From: Sphingomonas melonis
GTDB taxonomy: Bacteria; Pseudomonadota; Alphaproteobacteria; Sphingomonadales; Sphingomonadaceae
Assembly (NCBI RefSeq): GCF_013409985.1
Contig: NZ_JACCBY010000001.1
Span: forward strand, 1,178,001 to 1,242,000
Length of the DNA stretch: 64,000 nt
Direction of reading: 5' to 3'
Shown here: positions 26,946 through 36,150 of the stretch, piece by piece
How the letters are laid out: the number at the start of each line of letters is the position of its first letter
Numbering within the stretch: position 1 is the stretch's first letter
Notes under the pieces: generated by a model
The model's input: only the letters and a program-made list of their open reading frames with translations
What the model was told of the DNA's origin: nothing
The model's database searches: none
Program-made: the position numbers and the translations under genes

Positions 26946-28004
26946 CTGGGCGATGATCGGTTCGCGCTCGACCGGCGGTCGCTGATCGCCGGGCTGGGCA
27001 TCAGCCTCGCCGTGCCTGCCAGCGCCCGTGATATGGCCGGCGAGGGCGTCGCGGCGTCATCGGACGGAGGCGCCTTCGGGCTGACGGCCGATGGCGGGGT
27101 GCGGCCGCTGCCGATCGGCGACGGGCTGGAATGGGTGGTGCCGGATCATGCGGGCGGTCGGCTCGCGGTGTTCCGGCGCAGGGATGGCGGGCGGCTGATC
27201 GGCTTCGACCGTGCGTGGCATGCGCGCGGGGAGGCGGCGACCGGCGGCGGCGAGCCGGTGCATCTGGCGATCGCGCCCGACGGCTCGGTCGCGGCGGTGG
27301 CGGATTACAGCGGCGGGATCGTCTCGCTCCATCGGCTGCGCGGCGGAGTGCCGGGCGCGGCGACGGTGATCCGGCACACGGGGTCCGGACCCGTCGTGTC
27401 GCGGCAGGCGGGACCGCATGCGCATTGGGTGGGCTTCGGCGCCGATGGACGCTGGCTCTATGCGGTCGATCTCGGCGCCGATGCGGTGTTCGCGCATCGC
27501 ATCGAACGGGGGCGGTCGGTCGAGACGCGGATCGCCTGGCAGGCGCCGGCGGGATCGGGGCCGCGGCACCTCGCCTGGCATCCGACCAGGCGGCTCGCCT
27601 ATGTGGTCAGCGAGCTGGTCAGTACGCTCACCACGCTGCGGATCGGCGAGGACGGCATGCTGACCGCGCTCGACGTGCAGCCGACGCTGCCGGCCGGCAC
27701 CACGGGCTATGTCGGCCATATCGCGGTCGATCCGCACGGGCGACGGCTGTACGCCTCGAACCGTGGGCCGAATACGATCGCAGTGTTCGCGCTCGACGAT
27801 CCGCTGCGGCCGCGGCTGATCGAGCAGGCGCCGTGCGGCGGAGATTGGCCGCGCTTCTTCCTGTTGCGCCCCGACGCGGGCGAGATGCTCGTCGCCAACG
27901 AGCGCAGCCCGGCGATGGCGGTGCTGCCGCTCGGCCGGGACGGCCGGTTGGGCCCGCCGCGCGCCGGGCCGGCGGTGCCGAAGGGGCGTTTCGCCGCCTG
28001 GTGA
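26946..28004 (+). CDS. Beta-propeller lactonase-like (YbhE/6-phosphogluconolactonase type) protein
   Basis: A beta-propeller of the YbhE type: EPVHLAIAPDGSVAAVADYSGG, HAHWVGFGADGRWLYAVDLGAD, GHIAVDPHGRRLYASNRG and WPRFFLLRPDAGEMLVANE. The first standard start is GTG 27012, but the frame upstream encodes DRRSLIAGLG followed by ISLAVPASA, a likely Tat signal peptide. The only in-frame candidate ahead of it is CTG 26946; an ATG at 26953 is in the wrong frame. Start use or a one-base indel is therefore unresolved. It probably acts in the periplasm on a sugar lactone; the substrate is unknown. Confidence 0.72.
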   Translation: MGDDRFALDRRSLIAGLGISLAVPASARDMAGEGVAASSDGGAFGLTADGGVRPLPIGDGLEWVVPDHAGGRLAVFRRRDGGRLIGFDRAWHARGEAATGGGEPVHLAIAPDGSVAAVADYSGGIVSLHRLRGGVPGAATVIRHTGSGPVVSRQAGPHAHWVGFGADGRWLYAVDLGADAVFAHRIERGRSVETRIAWQAPAGSGPRHLAWHPTRRLAYVVSELVSTLTTLRIGEDGMLTALDVQPTLPAGTTGYVGHIAVDPHGRRLYASNRGPNTIAVFALDDPLRPRLIEQAPCGGDWPRFFLLRPDAGEMLVANERSPAMAVLPLGRDGRLGPPRAGPAVPKGRFAAW

Positions 28005-28007
28005 GGC

Positions 28008-28892
28008 TCAGCCCTGGAGCAATTGCTCACGGGCGATGAGTTGCAGCGACGCGGCGAGATCCGGCGACAGGCCGAGCTCGTCGGCGGCGCGTTCCTTGCG
28101 GCCGAGGGTGCGCGGATCGACCCCGGTAATGCGCCCGAACACCACCAGGGCTTCGAGATAATAGCCGGCGATGCTCGCGTGATATTGGTCGTACGACCAA
28201 AGGTTGGTCTGGCCGTAGCTGACCCCGTCATAGGGGTTGGGGTCCGCCACGCGCGCGGCGAAGGCGCGGTTCCACGCCTGTCCCACCGGGATCACCGCCG
28301 ATACCGTCGGATTGGCGCGGCGGGCGTGTTCGGCGGCGAGGCGCAGATCCTCGGCCATCGCGGTGATGCCGCGGCCGTACCAATGCCCCTTGGGCAGATA
28401 GGTCTGGTCGGCGCGGCTCCACGTCGCCATCAGATTGACGCGCACCGCCGGATTGCGGGCGCGGAACAGCGCCGCCATCTCGCCGACGCTGCGGATATAG
28501 CGGGCGGGATCGCCGGGGCGGTCGCGGTCGAGCGTGCTGAATTCCTGAAGCACGACAACGTCCCAGGCGCGGTCGAACAGGTGGCGGCGCTGGTCGTAAT
28601 GGAAGGCTAGGCTCTGGCCGCCCTGCGTCTCCAGGCTCACTGCGTAGCGGAGGCCCGCCTCCTCGGTGAATTCCTTGAACAGCGCGGGCACGCCGCCATA
28701 GCCGTCGCCGTTGAGGTCGGTGACCGTGGCGGCGTGCCAGTTGCGCACCGCGGAATGCGCGCCTTGGGTGAAGCTGTTGCCGATGAACAGCACGGTGCGC
28801 GGCAGCACGACCGGGGCGGGGCCGCGCTGGGCGGCGGCCGCGGTCGGCAGCACCAGGGCCAGCAGGGCCGTGAGGATCGGCCTCGGCATCAT
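28008..28892 (-). CDS. SGNH-type hydrolase, exported
   Basis: 294 residues with a signal peptide (ILTALLALVLPTAAAA). Block I is VLFIGNSFTQGA with the nucleophile serine, DVVVLQEFS lies mid-protein, and a C-terminal DQYHASIAGYYLEA holds the Asp-x-x-His pair. It is probably an esterase or carbohydrate acetylesterase. The ATG at 28892 has GGAGG 6 nt upstream; an earlier ATG at 28910 is less likely. Tail to tail with the propeller gene, 3 bp apart. Confidence 0.8.
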   Translation of the reverse strand: MMPRPILTALLALVLPTAAAAQRGPAPVVLPRTVLFIGNSFTQGAHSAVRNWHAATVTDLNGDGYGGVPALFKEFTEEAGLRYAVSLETQGGQSLAFHYDQRRHLFDRAWDVVVLQEFSTLDRDRPGDPARYIRSVGEMAALFRARNPAVRVNLMATWSRADQTYLPKGHWYGRGITAMAEDLRLAAEHARRANPTVSAVIPVGQAWNRAFAARVADPNPYDGVSYGQTNLWSYDQYHASIAGYYLEALVVFGRITGVDPRTLGRKERAADELGLSPDLAASLQLIAREQLLQG

Positions 28893-29004
28893 ATCAGTCC
28901 TCCATCGCACACATCGGTCGTCCTGCCGTCCCGTATCGGATGCGGCGGGGTGATGGCCAGCGCTGGATGATGGCGCCGCGCGGCGGTTTCGCTAAGGAGC
29001 GGCG

Positions 29005-30099
29005 ATGCTCCAGTTTTATCGCGACGATCTTGCCCGCCTGGCGGGCGCGGACCGGCTGAGGCGGCTGGTGCCGCGCGCCGGTGCCGATTTCACCTCGAAC
29101 GATTATCTCGGCCTCGGCACGTCGGCGCGGCTGCGCGACGCGGTGGCGGCGGCGCTCGACCGCGGCGTCGGCATCGGCTCGGGCGGATCGCGGCTGCTGC
29201 GCGGCAACGATCCCGAGCATGAGGCGCTGGAGGCGGAGGCGGCGGCACATTTCGGCGCGCAGGCGGCGCTGTTTTTCGCAAACGGCTATGCCGCAAATGT
29301 CGCCGCGTTTGCGACGCTGCCGCAGCCGGCCGATCTGGTCGTCTACGATGCGCTGATCCACGCCAGCGCGCATGACGGGATGCGGCTGGGCCGCGCGCCG
29401 CGGGTGGCGGTGGCGCACAACGATCCGGCGGCGGTCGAGGCGGCGATCCGCGACTGGCGCCGCGAGGGCGGTACGGGCACGCCGTGGATCGCGGTCGAGA
29501 GCCTCTACGGCATGGACGGCGATCGCGCGCCGCTCGCCGATCTGGCTGCGATCGCCGACCGGCATGGGGCGATGCTGCTGATCGACGAGGCGCATGCGAC
29601 GGGGGTGTTCGGTGCCGCCGGCCGGGGCTTCGCCGCGGGGCTCCACGATCGCGAGACTGTCGTCACCTTGCATACCTGCGGCAAGGCGCTGGGCGCGGAA
29701 GGGGGGCTGTTGTGCCTGCCGCGGGTGCTGCGCGACATGCTGGTCAACCGGGCGCGGGCGTTCATCTTTTCGACCGCGCCCTCGCCGCTGATGGCGGCGG
29801 CGGTGCGCGAGGGCCTGCGCATCCTCGCCGACGAGCCGGAGCGGCAGACGCGGCTGTGGGCGCTGATCGCCGCGGCGGAGGCGGCGCTGGGCCGGGCGAC
29901 GGGATCGCAGATCCTGCCGGTGATCGTCGGGGCCGATGGCGACGCGGTGGCGCTCGCCGCGCGGTGCCAGGCGGCGGGCTATGACGTGCGGGCGATCCGG
30001 CCGCCGACGGTGCCGGCGGGGACGGCACGGCTGCGCGTGTCGATCACGTGCAATGTCGATGCCGCGGCGATCGCGGGGCTGGGGGAGGTGCTGCGATGA
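29005..30099 (+). CDS. bioF: 8-amino-7-oxononanoate synthase
   Basis: 364 residues, an alpha-oxoamine synthase. [10 protein letters not shown] opens the domain, [19 protein letters not shown] marks the substrate site, [13 protein letters not shown] holds the PLP aspartate and histidine, and [12 protein letters not shown] the Schiff-base lysine. It joins pimeloyl-ACP/CoA and alanine in biotin synthesis. AAGGAG precedes the ATG. It opens a bioF-bioD-bioA operon with 4-bp overlaps. Confidence 0.95.
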   Translation: MLQFYRDDLARLAGADRLRRLVPRAGADFTSNDYLGLGTSARLRDAVAAALDRGVGIGSGGSRLLRGNDPEHEALEAEAAAHFGAQAALFFANGYAANVAAFATLPQPADLVVYDALIHASAHDGMRLGRAPRVAVAHNDPAAVEAAIRDWRREGGTGTPWIAVESLYGMDGDRAPLADLAAIADRHGAMLLIDEAHATGVFGAAGRGFAAGLHDRETVVTLHTCGKALGAEGGLLCLPRVLRDMLVNRARAFIFSTAPSPLMAAAVREGLRILADEPERQTRLWALIAAAEAALGRATGSQILPVIVGADGDAVALAARCQAAGYDVRAIRPPTVPAGTARLRVSITCNVDAAAIAGLGEVLR

Positions 30100-30713
30100 C
30101 GCGGACGATCGTGGTGACGGGGACCGATACCGATATCGGCAAGACGGTGTTCGCGGCGGGCCTCGCCGCGGCGTTGGGCGCGACCTATTGGAAGCCTGTG
30201 CAGGCCGGACTGGACGAGGGCGGCGACGGCCAGACCGTCGCGCGGCTCGGCGTCGCAAAGGTGCTGCCAGAAGCGTATCGGCTGGCGACGCCCTGTTCGC
30301 CGCATCTCGCGGCGGCGATCGACGGGGTGACGATCGACCCCGAGCGGCTGGCGCTGCCGGTGGTCGACGGGCCGCTGGTGGTCGAGGGCGCTGGCGGGGT
30401 GCTGGTGCCGCTCTCGGGCGACCTGCTCTACGCCGACATGTTCGCGCGCTGGCGCGCGCCGGTGGTGCTGGTGGCGCGGACCGCGCTGGGGACGATCAAC
30501 CACAGTCTGCTCAGTATCGAGGCATTGCGCAGCCGCGGCGTGCCGATCCTCGGCATCGCCTTCGTCGGCGACGCGCAAGAGGATAGCGAGGCGACGATCG
30601 CGCGGATCGGCGGGGTGGCGCGGCTCGGGCGGCTGGGGCGGGTGGCGCCGCTCGACGGGCCAACGCTGGCGCAGGCCTTCGCGGCGGCGTTCCGGATGGA
30701 GGATTTCGCGTGA
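30096..30713 (+). CDS. bioD: Dethiobiotin synthase
   Basis: 205 residues. P-loop [26 protein letters not shown] for the diaminopelargonate site, and [11 protein letters not shown]. It closes the ureido ring of dethiobiotin using CO2 and ATP. The ATG overlaps the bioF stop (ATGA), and its own stop overlaps the GTG of bioA, so all three should be translated together. Confidence 0.95.
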   Translation: MTRTIVVTGTDTDIGKTVFAAGLAAALGATYWKPVQAGLDEGGDGQTVARLGVAKVLPEAYRLATPCSPHLAAAIDGVTIDPERLALPVVDGPLVVEGAGGVLVPLSGDLLYADMFARWRAPVVLVARTALGTINHSLLSIEALRSRGVPILGIAFVGDAQEDSEATIARIGGVARLGRLGRVAPLDGPTLAQAFAAAFRMEDFA

Positions 30714-31951
30714 CGTCGCCGATCTGGCATCCGTTCACCCAGCACGGCCTCGGCGAGCCGATCCCCACCGTCGTGCGCAGCGAGGGCGCCGCATTGTTCA
30801 CCAGCGACGGGCGGCGGATCGTCGATGCCATCTCGAGCTGGTGGGTGACGACGCACGGCCATCGCGAGCCCCGCATCATGGCGGCGATCGCGGCGCAGGC
30901 GGAGCGGCTCGACCAGATCATCTTCGCCGGCTGGAGCCACGAACCGGCGGAGGCGGTCGCGGCGGGACTGTTGCGGCTGATGCCGGCGGCGCTGACGCGG
31001 GTGTTCTTCTCCGATTCGGGATCAACCGCGGTCGAGGTCGCGCTCAAGATGGCGCTGGGCTATTGGCTCAACCGCGGCGCGCCGCGGCATCGCATCCTCG
31101 TGCTCGAACACGGCTATCACGGCGACACGATCGGGACGATGTCGGTCGGCGCGCGCGGCGCTTTCAACCGCGCTTATGCGCCGCTGCTGTTCGACGTCGC
31201 GACGATCCCGTTTCCCACAGCAGGGGCGGAGCAGGTGACGCTCGACGCGCTGGAGGCGGCGTGCCGGCAGGCGCCGGCGGCGCTGATCGTCGAGCCGCTG
31301 ATCGTCGGGGCGGGCGGGATGCTGACCTATCCGCCGCGGGTGCTCGCCGAGATGCGGGCGATCTGCGCGCGCTACGATGTGCTGTTCATCGCCGACGAAG
31401 TGATGACCGGATGGGGGCGGACCGGCACGCTGCTGGCCTGCGAACAGGCGGATGTGGTGCCCGATATCCTGTGCCTGTCCAAGGGGCTGACGGGTGGGGC
31501 GGTGCCGCTGGCGGTGACGATGGCGACCGAGCCGATCTATCAGGCGCATTACAGCGACGACCGGGCGCGGATGTTCTTCCACTCGTCGAGCTATACCGCC
31601 AATCCGATCGCCTGCGCGGCGGCGGCGGCCAATATCGCGATCTGGGAGGAGGAGCCGGTGCTGGCGCGGATCGCCGATCTCGCCACGCGGCAGCGGGCGC
31701 GGCTCACGGCGCTGTCGGGCGTGCGCAATCCGCGCGCGCTGGGGACGATCGCGGCGGCCGATCTGGGGCCCGACGGGGCGGATTATCTGTCGGCGCTCGG
31801 GCCGCGTCTGCTCGCCTTCTTCCGCGAGCGCGACCTGTTGCTGCGGCCTTTGGGCAATACGGTTTACGTCATGCCGCCTTATTGTATCGACGATGCCGAT
31901 CTCGATGTGATCTATGCGGCGATCGGGGAAGCGGCCGCGAATCCTGGCTGA
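30710..31951 (+). CDS. bioA: Adenosylmethionine-8-amino-7-oxononanoate aminotransferase
   Basis: 413 residues from a GTG that overlaps the bioD stop. Class III aminotransferase: IWHPFTQHG at the start and [10 protein letters not shown] are BioA signatures, [13 protein letters not shown] holds the PLP aspartate, and [13 protein letters not shown] the lysine. It uses SAM as amino donor to make 7,8-diaminopelargonate. bioB is not in the window. Confidence 0.96.
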   Translation: MTSPIWHPFTQHGLGEPIPTVVRSEGAALFTSDGRRIVDAISSWWVTTHGHREPRIMAAIAAQAERLDQIIFAGWSHEPAEAVAAGLLRLMPAALTRVFFSDSGSTAVEVALKMALGYWLNRGAPRHRILVLEHGYHGDTIGTMSVGARGAFNRAYAPLLFDVATIPFPTAGAEQVTLDALEAACRQAPAALIVEPLIVGAGGMLTYPPRVLAEMRAICARYDVLFIADEVMTGWGRTGTLLACEQADVVPDILCLSKGLTGGAVPLAVTMATEPIYQAHYSDDRARMFFHSSSYTANPIACAAAAANIAIWEEEPVLARIADLATRQRARLTALSGVRNPRALGTIAAADLGPDGADYLSALGPRLLAFFRERDLLLRPLGNTVYVMPPYCIDDADLDVIYAAIGEAAANPG

Positions 31952-32133
31952 GAGGCGGCAACATGGACGCTCTGACGGAAACGCCCCCCTCCCGATCGTT
32001 TCTGTTTCTGCACGAGTAAGAAAGAGCGTTGCCGGGTTATTGGTGGCAGATCGGCGGTATGTGGGACAAGCGGGTGCGTTTTCCGCGACCGGGGTCGCCA
32101 TATGTTGCAGTGATCCGGGACGCCGGCGTCGAC

Positions 32134-32396
32134 GATTTTCACGCGAAGGCGCGAAGGCGCGAAGGCTGTTGCGCCGGTTTGGTTTGAATCGTTCACAAGC
32201 TGCCGTTTGCCCTGAGCTTGTCGAAGGGCTCGGGTCTCACCGTGCTTCGACAAGCTCAGCACTAACGGCTGGGGGCGTGTCGCCGTTTCTATCGCGTTGG
32301 CGAGGGGCGTTGGGGCAGGGCGGTCCGTCCCCGCGCCCTCCGCGCCTCCCCGTGAACCTTCTTCTCTTCGCGCCTTCGCGCCTTCGCGTGAGAATC
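32134..32396. repeat. Inverted-repeat element with CGCGAAGG octamers, locus 1
   Basis: The 31-nt arm at 32134-32164 (GATTTTCA then CGCGAAGG units) is the reverse complement of 32366-32396 with one mismatch. The arms enclose 201 bp. Both arms begin with a GATT(T/C)TCA head outside and octamers inside, as at 43368. Confidence 0.85.
32212..32259. repeat. CTGAGCTTGTCGAAG inverted repeat
   Basis: CTGAGCTTGTCGAAG (32212-32226) and its exact reverse complement CTTCGACAAGCTCAG (32245-32259) with an 18-nt loop. This is a palindrome I recall as widespread in many bacterial genomes; here it sits inside the larger octamer element. Confidence 0.8.
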
Positions 32397-32497
32397 TTCT
32401 TTCGCGATGCCGCGTGCTTATCGGTCGGTGGCTTCGGTTCGCGACGTGGGCGTCGACTTTATTCACGCGAAGACGCGAAGCCGCGAAGAGAAGGAAG

Positions 32498-32662
32498 AAG
32501 GTTTGTTCGCGCAGAGGCGCAGAGGCGCAGAGGCGCAGAGGCGCGGAGGTGTGACACCCCGGCGCGAAGCGCCCTCTGCACGGATGACGGGGAGGCGCAT
32601 GGGCCGCTGACGCGTTCCGTCCCCTTCTTCTGCGTCTCTGCGCCTCTGCGCGAACAAACCTT
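32498..32662. repeat. Inverted-repeat element with CGCAGAGG octamers, locus 2
   Basis: The 34-nt arm at 32498-32531 (AAGGTTTGTTCG, then GCAGAGGC units) matches the reverse complement of 32629-32662 with one mismatch. The left arm continues with extra octamers to about 32550. The right arm ends 9 bp from the stop of the Gfo/Idh gene. Confidence 0.85.
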
Positions 32663-32671
32663 CCTCGCGGG

Positions 32672-33613
32672 TTACTCGACGAACGGCTCGACCGTGATCC
32701 GGCGGCCGCGGAGGAAGGCGTCGGCGACGTGGCGCAGCGGGGCGATGTCGACGTCGCTGGTGCCGGCGCGGACGATCTCCGCAAAGCGGTGGTAGAGGCC
32801 GGCATATTCGCCGTGCAGCGCCACCTTGCGCGACGGCTCGCTGCCGTCGGGCAGGACGAGCCGGGCGCCGCCGTCATGCAGCATCAGCGTGCCGCGATCG
32901 GTTTCAACCGCGATGTCCCAGCTCTGCGGACCCTCCTGGCGGAAGTCGAAATCCGCCTCGATCGGCAGGCCGGCGTCGTCGGAGAAGCGGATGCGCGCGG
33001 CGATCGGCGCGTCGCAATTGGCAGGGAAATCCAGCTCGGCGTCTTCGATGAAGAACGGCCGCGGCAGGATGCGGGTGACGATCGACAGCGCGTTGATGCC
33101 GGGATCGAACACGCCGAAGCCGCCGGCCTCGAGGATCCAGGCCTGGCCGGGATGCCAGACGCGGATGTCCTCGCGCCACGTCACCGTGACCTTGCGGATC
33201 GCGGTGTCGGCGAGGAAGGCGCGGGCCGGCTCGACGCCCGGCGCGTAGCGCGAATGCCAGCTGGCGAAGAGGCTGATCCCCGCCGCATCGGCGGCGGCGC
33301 GGAGCTGCGCGACCTCGGCGAGCGTCGCGCCGGGCGGCTTTTCGAGGAAGACGTGCCAGCCCTGTGCGATCGCGCGCGCGGCGATCGCGCGGCGGACCTG
33401 CGGCGGGGTGCACAGCGACACCGCGTCGATCGCCAGGCCGCTGGCGATCAGATCGTCGATGTCCCTGAAATGGGGGACGCTCGGCACGCCCTCGCCATGC
33501 CGGCTGACGGTTGCGGCGAGGACGATATGCGCATTGGCGGCGATCGCCGGGACATGCTGGTCGTGGGCGATCTTGCCCATGCCGACGAGCGCGAGACGGA
33601 TCGGATGGCTCAC
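32672..33613 (-). CDS. Gfo/Idh/MocA oxidoreductase, probable sugar 1-dehydrogenase
   Basis: 313 residues. The N-terminal Rossmann motif is LALVGMGKIAHDQH, EKPPGATLAEV is the family EKP motif, and GGFGVFDPGINALSI lines the active site. The sequence resembles D-galactose or L-arabinose 1-dehydrogenases that yield the aldonolactone. Last gene of the carrier-dgoK-dgoA-AraD1 operon, overlapping the previous gene by 4 bp. With dgoK and dgoA upstream, galactose is the most likely substrate; arabinose is the alternative. Confidence 0.82.
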   Translation of the reverse strand: MSHPIRLALVGMGKIAHDQHVPAIAANAHIVLAATVSRHGEGVPSVPHFRDIDDLIASGLAIDAVSLCTPPQVRRAIAARAIAQGWHVFLEKPPGATLAEVAQLRAAADAAGISLFASWHSRYAPGVEPARAFLADTAIRKVTVTWREDIRVWHPGQAWILEAGGFGVFDPGINALSIVTRILPRPFFIEDAELDFPANCDAPIAARIRFSDDAGLPIEADFDFRQEGPQSWDIAVETDRGTLMLHDGGARLVLPDGSEPSRKVALHGEYAGLYHRFAEIVRAGTSDVDIAPLRHVADAFLRGRRITVEPFVE

Positions 33614-34599
33614 AATACGGTCACCTGAACGGGCGCCGCCTCGGCGAGCGCAAGGGGGTTGCGGAGTGGCAGCGTGAAGGGCGCGGCCTGGATCGAGAAG
33701 ACGTCACCGGGCTGCGTCTGCACGCCGTCGGCGCACGACAGCGTCGCGGTGCCGAAGAAATGGACGTGGATGTCGCCGGGCCGATGGAAGGCGGCATATT
33801 TGAAATGATGATGTTCGAGATTGGCGAGCGTGTGCGACATGTTCGCCTCCCCGGTGAGGAAAGGCTTTTCCCACAAGGTCTTGCCGTCGCGCTCGATGCG
33901 GCTGGTGCCCTGGATGTCGGCGGGCGGTTCGCCGAGCAGCAGTTCGGCGCCGAGCGACGCCTGGCGCAGCTTGGAATGCGCGAGCCACAGGTAATTGTGC
34001 CGCTCGGTGACGTGGTCGCTGAACTCGTTGGCGAGCGCGATGCCGAGGCGGAAGGGGGTGCCGTCGTCGCCGATCAGATAGATGCCGGCGAGCTCGGGCT
34101 CCTCGCCGCCGTCCTGCGCGAACGACGGGGACACCAACGGCGCCTCGGGCGCGACGAGCGACTGGCCATCGCCCTTGTAGAACCATTCGGGCTGCGCGCC
34201 GATCGCGCCGGGGGCGGGGCGGCCGCCCTCCATGCCTTCGAGGAACAGGCGCATCGAATCGGTCTGCGTGCCGGCGGCGGCGGCCTTGTGCATCGCGTCG
34301 CGGCCGGCGGCCGAGCCGAGATGGGTGAGGCCGGTGCCGGCGAGCATCAGCCGCGCCGTATCGGGATGGTCGATCGCGGGCAGCAAGGTGCCGGCGGCGA
34401 GCGCCGCGGCGAGATCGACCGTCTCGTCCGAGCGGCGCGCGCGGGCGGCGTCGGCGAGCGAGGTGCCGTCCGCGATCGCCAGCGCCGCGAGCTCGCGCGT
34501 GGTGGTGACGCCGGTGAGGACGCGGGCGTCGTCCTCGGCGAGGATGACGCGGCGGGTGCCGTCGGGCAGACGTTGCTGGATAAGGCGGGAAAAGGTCAT
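33610..34599 (-). CDS. AraD1/GguC-type fumarylacetoacetate-hydrolase-like protein
   Basis: 329 residues with a C-terminal FAH-fold metal region: EPELAGIYLIGDDG, LGIALANEFSDHVTE and LEHHHFKYAAFHRPGDIHVHFFGTA. It matches the GguC/AraD1 group found in sugar-acid clusters. A keto-deoxy sugar acid or a lactone is a likely ligand, but the reaction in this pathway is not settled. The ATG at 34599 overlaps the dgoA stop (ATGA). No separate lactonase gene is seen in the cluster, which makes this gene worth testing. Confidence 0.78.
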   Translation of the reverse strand: MTFSRLIQQRLPDGTRRVILAEDDARVLTGVTTTRELAALAIADGTSLADAARARRSDETVDLAAALAAGTLLPAIDHPDTARLMLAGTGLTHLGSAAGRDAMHKAAAAGTQTDSMRLFLEGMEGGRPAPGAIGAQPEWFYKGDGQSLVAPEAPLVSPSFAQDGGEEPELAGIYLIGDDGTPFRLGIALANEFSDHVTERHNYLWLAHSKLRQASLGAELLLGEPPADIQGTSRIERDGKTLWEKPFLTGEANMSHTLANLEHHHFKYAAFHRPGDIHVHFFGTATLSCADGVQTQPGDVFSIQAAPFTLPLRNPLALAEAAPVQVTVL

Positions 34600-35234
34600 G
34601 CGAGATCCTTGGCGGCGGTGACGAACGCCGCGGCATCGCGCGCGACGTCGGCGACGGACTTGCCGGCGCGATAGAGGTTGGAGCCGAGGCCGAAGCCGTC
34701 CGCCCCCGCGGCGCGCCACGGCGCCATAGTGTCGGGCGAGATGCCGCCGACCGCGAGCACGCGAATGGTCTTAGGCAGCACGGCGCGCTGCGCCTTGAGG
34801 AAGCCGGGGCTGGCGCCATCCGCGGGGAAGAGTTTCAGCGCATGCGCGCCGGCGGCGAGCGCGGCGAAGCCCTCGCTGGGGGTGTAATAGCCGGGCAGCG
34901 AGACGAGGCCGCGCGCGACCGAGGCGCGGATGACGTCGGTATTGGTGTTGGGCGAGATGATCAGCTCGCCGCCCGCCGCGGCGACCTGCTCGACGGCCTC
35001 GGGGGTGAGTACCGTGCCCGCGCCGACCATCGCGCGGCCGGCATAGCGTTTCGCCATTGCCGAGATGCTGGTCAGCGGATCGGGCGAGTTGAGCGGCACT
35101 TCGAGCAGGGTGAAGCCGGCGTCGACCAGGGCATCGCCGACGCCCTCGGCCTCGGCGGGGGTGAGGCCGCGCAGGATCGCGACCAGCGGGCAGGCGGCGA
35201 AGGCCTCGGCGAACCGGGCAGCGGGATCGGTCAT
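34596..35234 (-). CDS. dgoA: 2-dehydro-3-deoxy-6-phosphogalactonate aldolase
   Basis: 212 residues of the KDPG/KDPGal aldolase family. LVAILRGL near the start, LEVPLNSPDP (typical of DgoA rather than Eda), MVGAGTVLTPE, and the Schiff-base lysine in ALKLFPADG. It splits KDP-galactonate to pyruvate and glyceraldehyde 3-phosphate. It lies 6 bp behind dgoK and overlaps the AraD1-type gene. Confidence 0.92.
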   Translation of the reverse strand: MTDPAARFAEAFAACPLVAILRGLTPAEAEGVGDALVDAGFTLLEVPLNSPDPLTSISAMAKRYAGRAMVGAGTVLTPEAVEQVAAAGGELIISPNTNTDVIRASVARGLVSLPGYYTPSEGFAALAAGAHALKLFPADGASPGFLKAQRAVLPKTIRVLAVGGISPDTMAPWRAAGADGFGLGSNLYRAGKSVADVARDAAAFVTAAKDLA

Positions 35235-35240
35235 GCGCGC

Positions 35241-36140
35241 TTACTCCGAAAGGTGATGGCGAAGGTGATGGACGCCGCCGAGGAAGGCGGCGGTCGCATC
35301 GACCGGGACGGTGATGCCGCCGCGCGCCTCGATCGCGACCTTGTACAGGTCGGCAAGAGCGCCCTCGGCGAGCAGGTGGACGGTGCGGCCGTCGAGCGCG
35401 CGCGCGCCGACGTCGGACCCGATCAGAACGCCGCTGGCATAAGCGGCGGCATCGTCGAGCGTGCGGCGGCCGAGCAGGACGCTGGCGCGGACCTCGAACA
35501 GGGCGGTGCCGAGGTCGCAGGCGCCGGCGGCACGGGCGATGCCCTCGCGGAAGGGGGCGCCGTCGGCGACCGGGCCATCGAGCATGCCGGCGAGGATGCC
35601 ATGGCCCTTGAGCAGCGCGAACAGTTCGCCGGTCATCACCGTGGCGACGTCGACGATCCGCGCGCCGTCGGTGGCGATCCATTTGTTGTGCGTGCCAGGC
35701 TGGCAGAACAGGGCATCGGCGGGGGCGAGGCCGGCGGCGATCGCGCCGAGCACCTGCAATTCCTCGCCGCGCATCACGTCGGCGCGGGTGTCGGTGAGCA
35801 GCGACACGCCGGGGACGATGGTCAGCCCCGCCGCGTCGATGCGCAGCGCCGCCACCGCGAGCGCGTGCAGGTCTGCGGGGGCGGGGACGTACGGTGCCTC
35901 ATACCAGCCGCGGGTCGAGCCGATCATGCCCGCGGCGATCACCGGCAGTTCGCCGAGCCGGTCGCGCAGCGCGGCGAGGGCGGGCGGATAATCCGCCGCC
36001 GTCATCGCCAGCACGCCGCGATCGTCGCGCAGCTGGTCGCCGATGCTGCCGTCCGCCTCGATGCGATAGGCGCGGCGGTTGGTCGTTCCCCAGTCGACGG
36101 CGATGATCGCGCCGTCGCGGGGGCTGGGTCCGCTGGTCAC
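35241..36140 (-). CDS. dgoK: 2-dehydro-3-deoxygalactonokinase
   Basis: 299 residues from a GTG start with GAGGA 9 nt upstream. IIAVDWGTTNRRAYRI is the ATP/sugar motif of DgoK, followed by VIAAGMIGSTRGWYEAPY and FCQPGTHNKWIAT. It phosphorylates 2-keto-3-deoxygalactonate. The start lies 10 bp after the carrier gene stop. The kinase plus DgoA defines the lower De Ley-Doudoroff pathway. Confidence 0.92.
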   Translation of the reverse strand: MTSGPSPRDGAIIAVDWGTTNRRAYRIEADGSIGDQLRDDRGVLAMTAADYPPALAALRDRLGELPVIAAGMIGSTRGWYEAPYVPAPADLHALAVAALRIDAAGLTIVPGVSLLTDTRADVMRGEELQVLGAIAAGLAPADALFCQPGTHNKWIATDGARIVDVATVMTGELFALLKGHGILAGMLDGPVADGAPFREGIARAAGACDLGTALFEVRASVLLGRRTLDDAAAYASGVLIGSDVGARALDGRTVHLLAEGALADLYKVAIEARGGITVPVDATAAFLGGVHHLRHHLSE

Positions 36141-36150
36141 GGGAAGGTCC

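Larger units (their letters stand above)
31952..32671. other. 720-bp convergent gap of repeats
   Basis: Between bioA (+) and the Gfo/Idh gene (-). No supported gene. It holds an octamer-repeat inverted pair (32134-32396) with a nested palindrome, a lone octamer arm (about 32458-32490) and a second pair of the CGCAGAGG type (32498-32662). Short reading frames here are repeat-derived. Confidence 0.75.

Noticed and set aside
32498..32560. CRISPR-like short regular repeats
   Set aside because: The units are contiguous 8-mers without spacers and with inverted partners, so this is not a CRISPR array.
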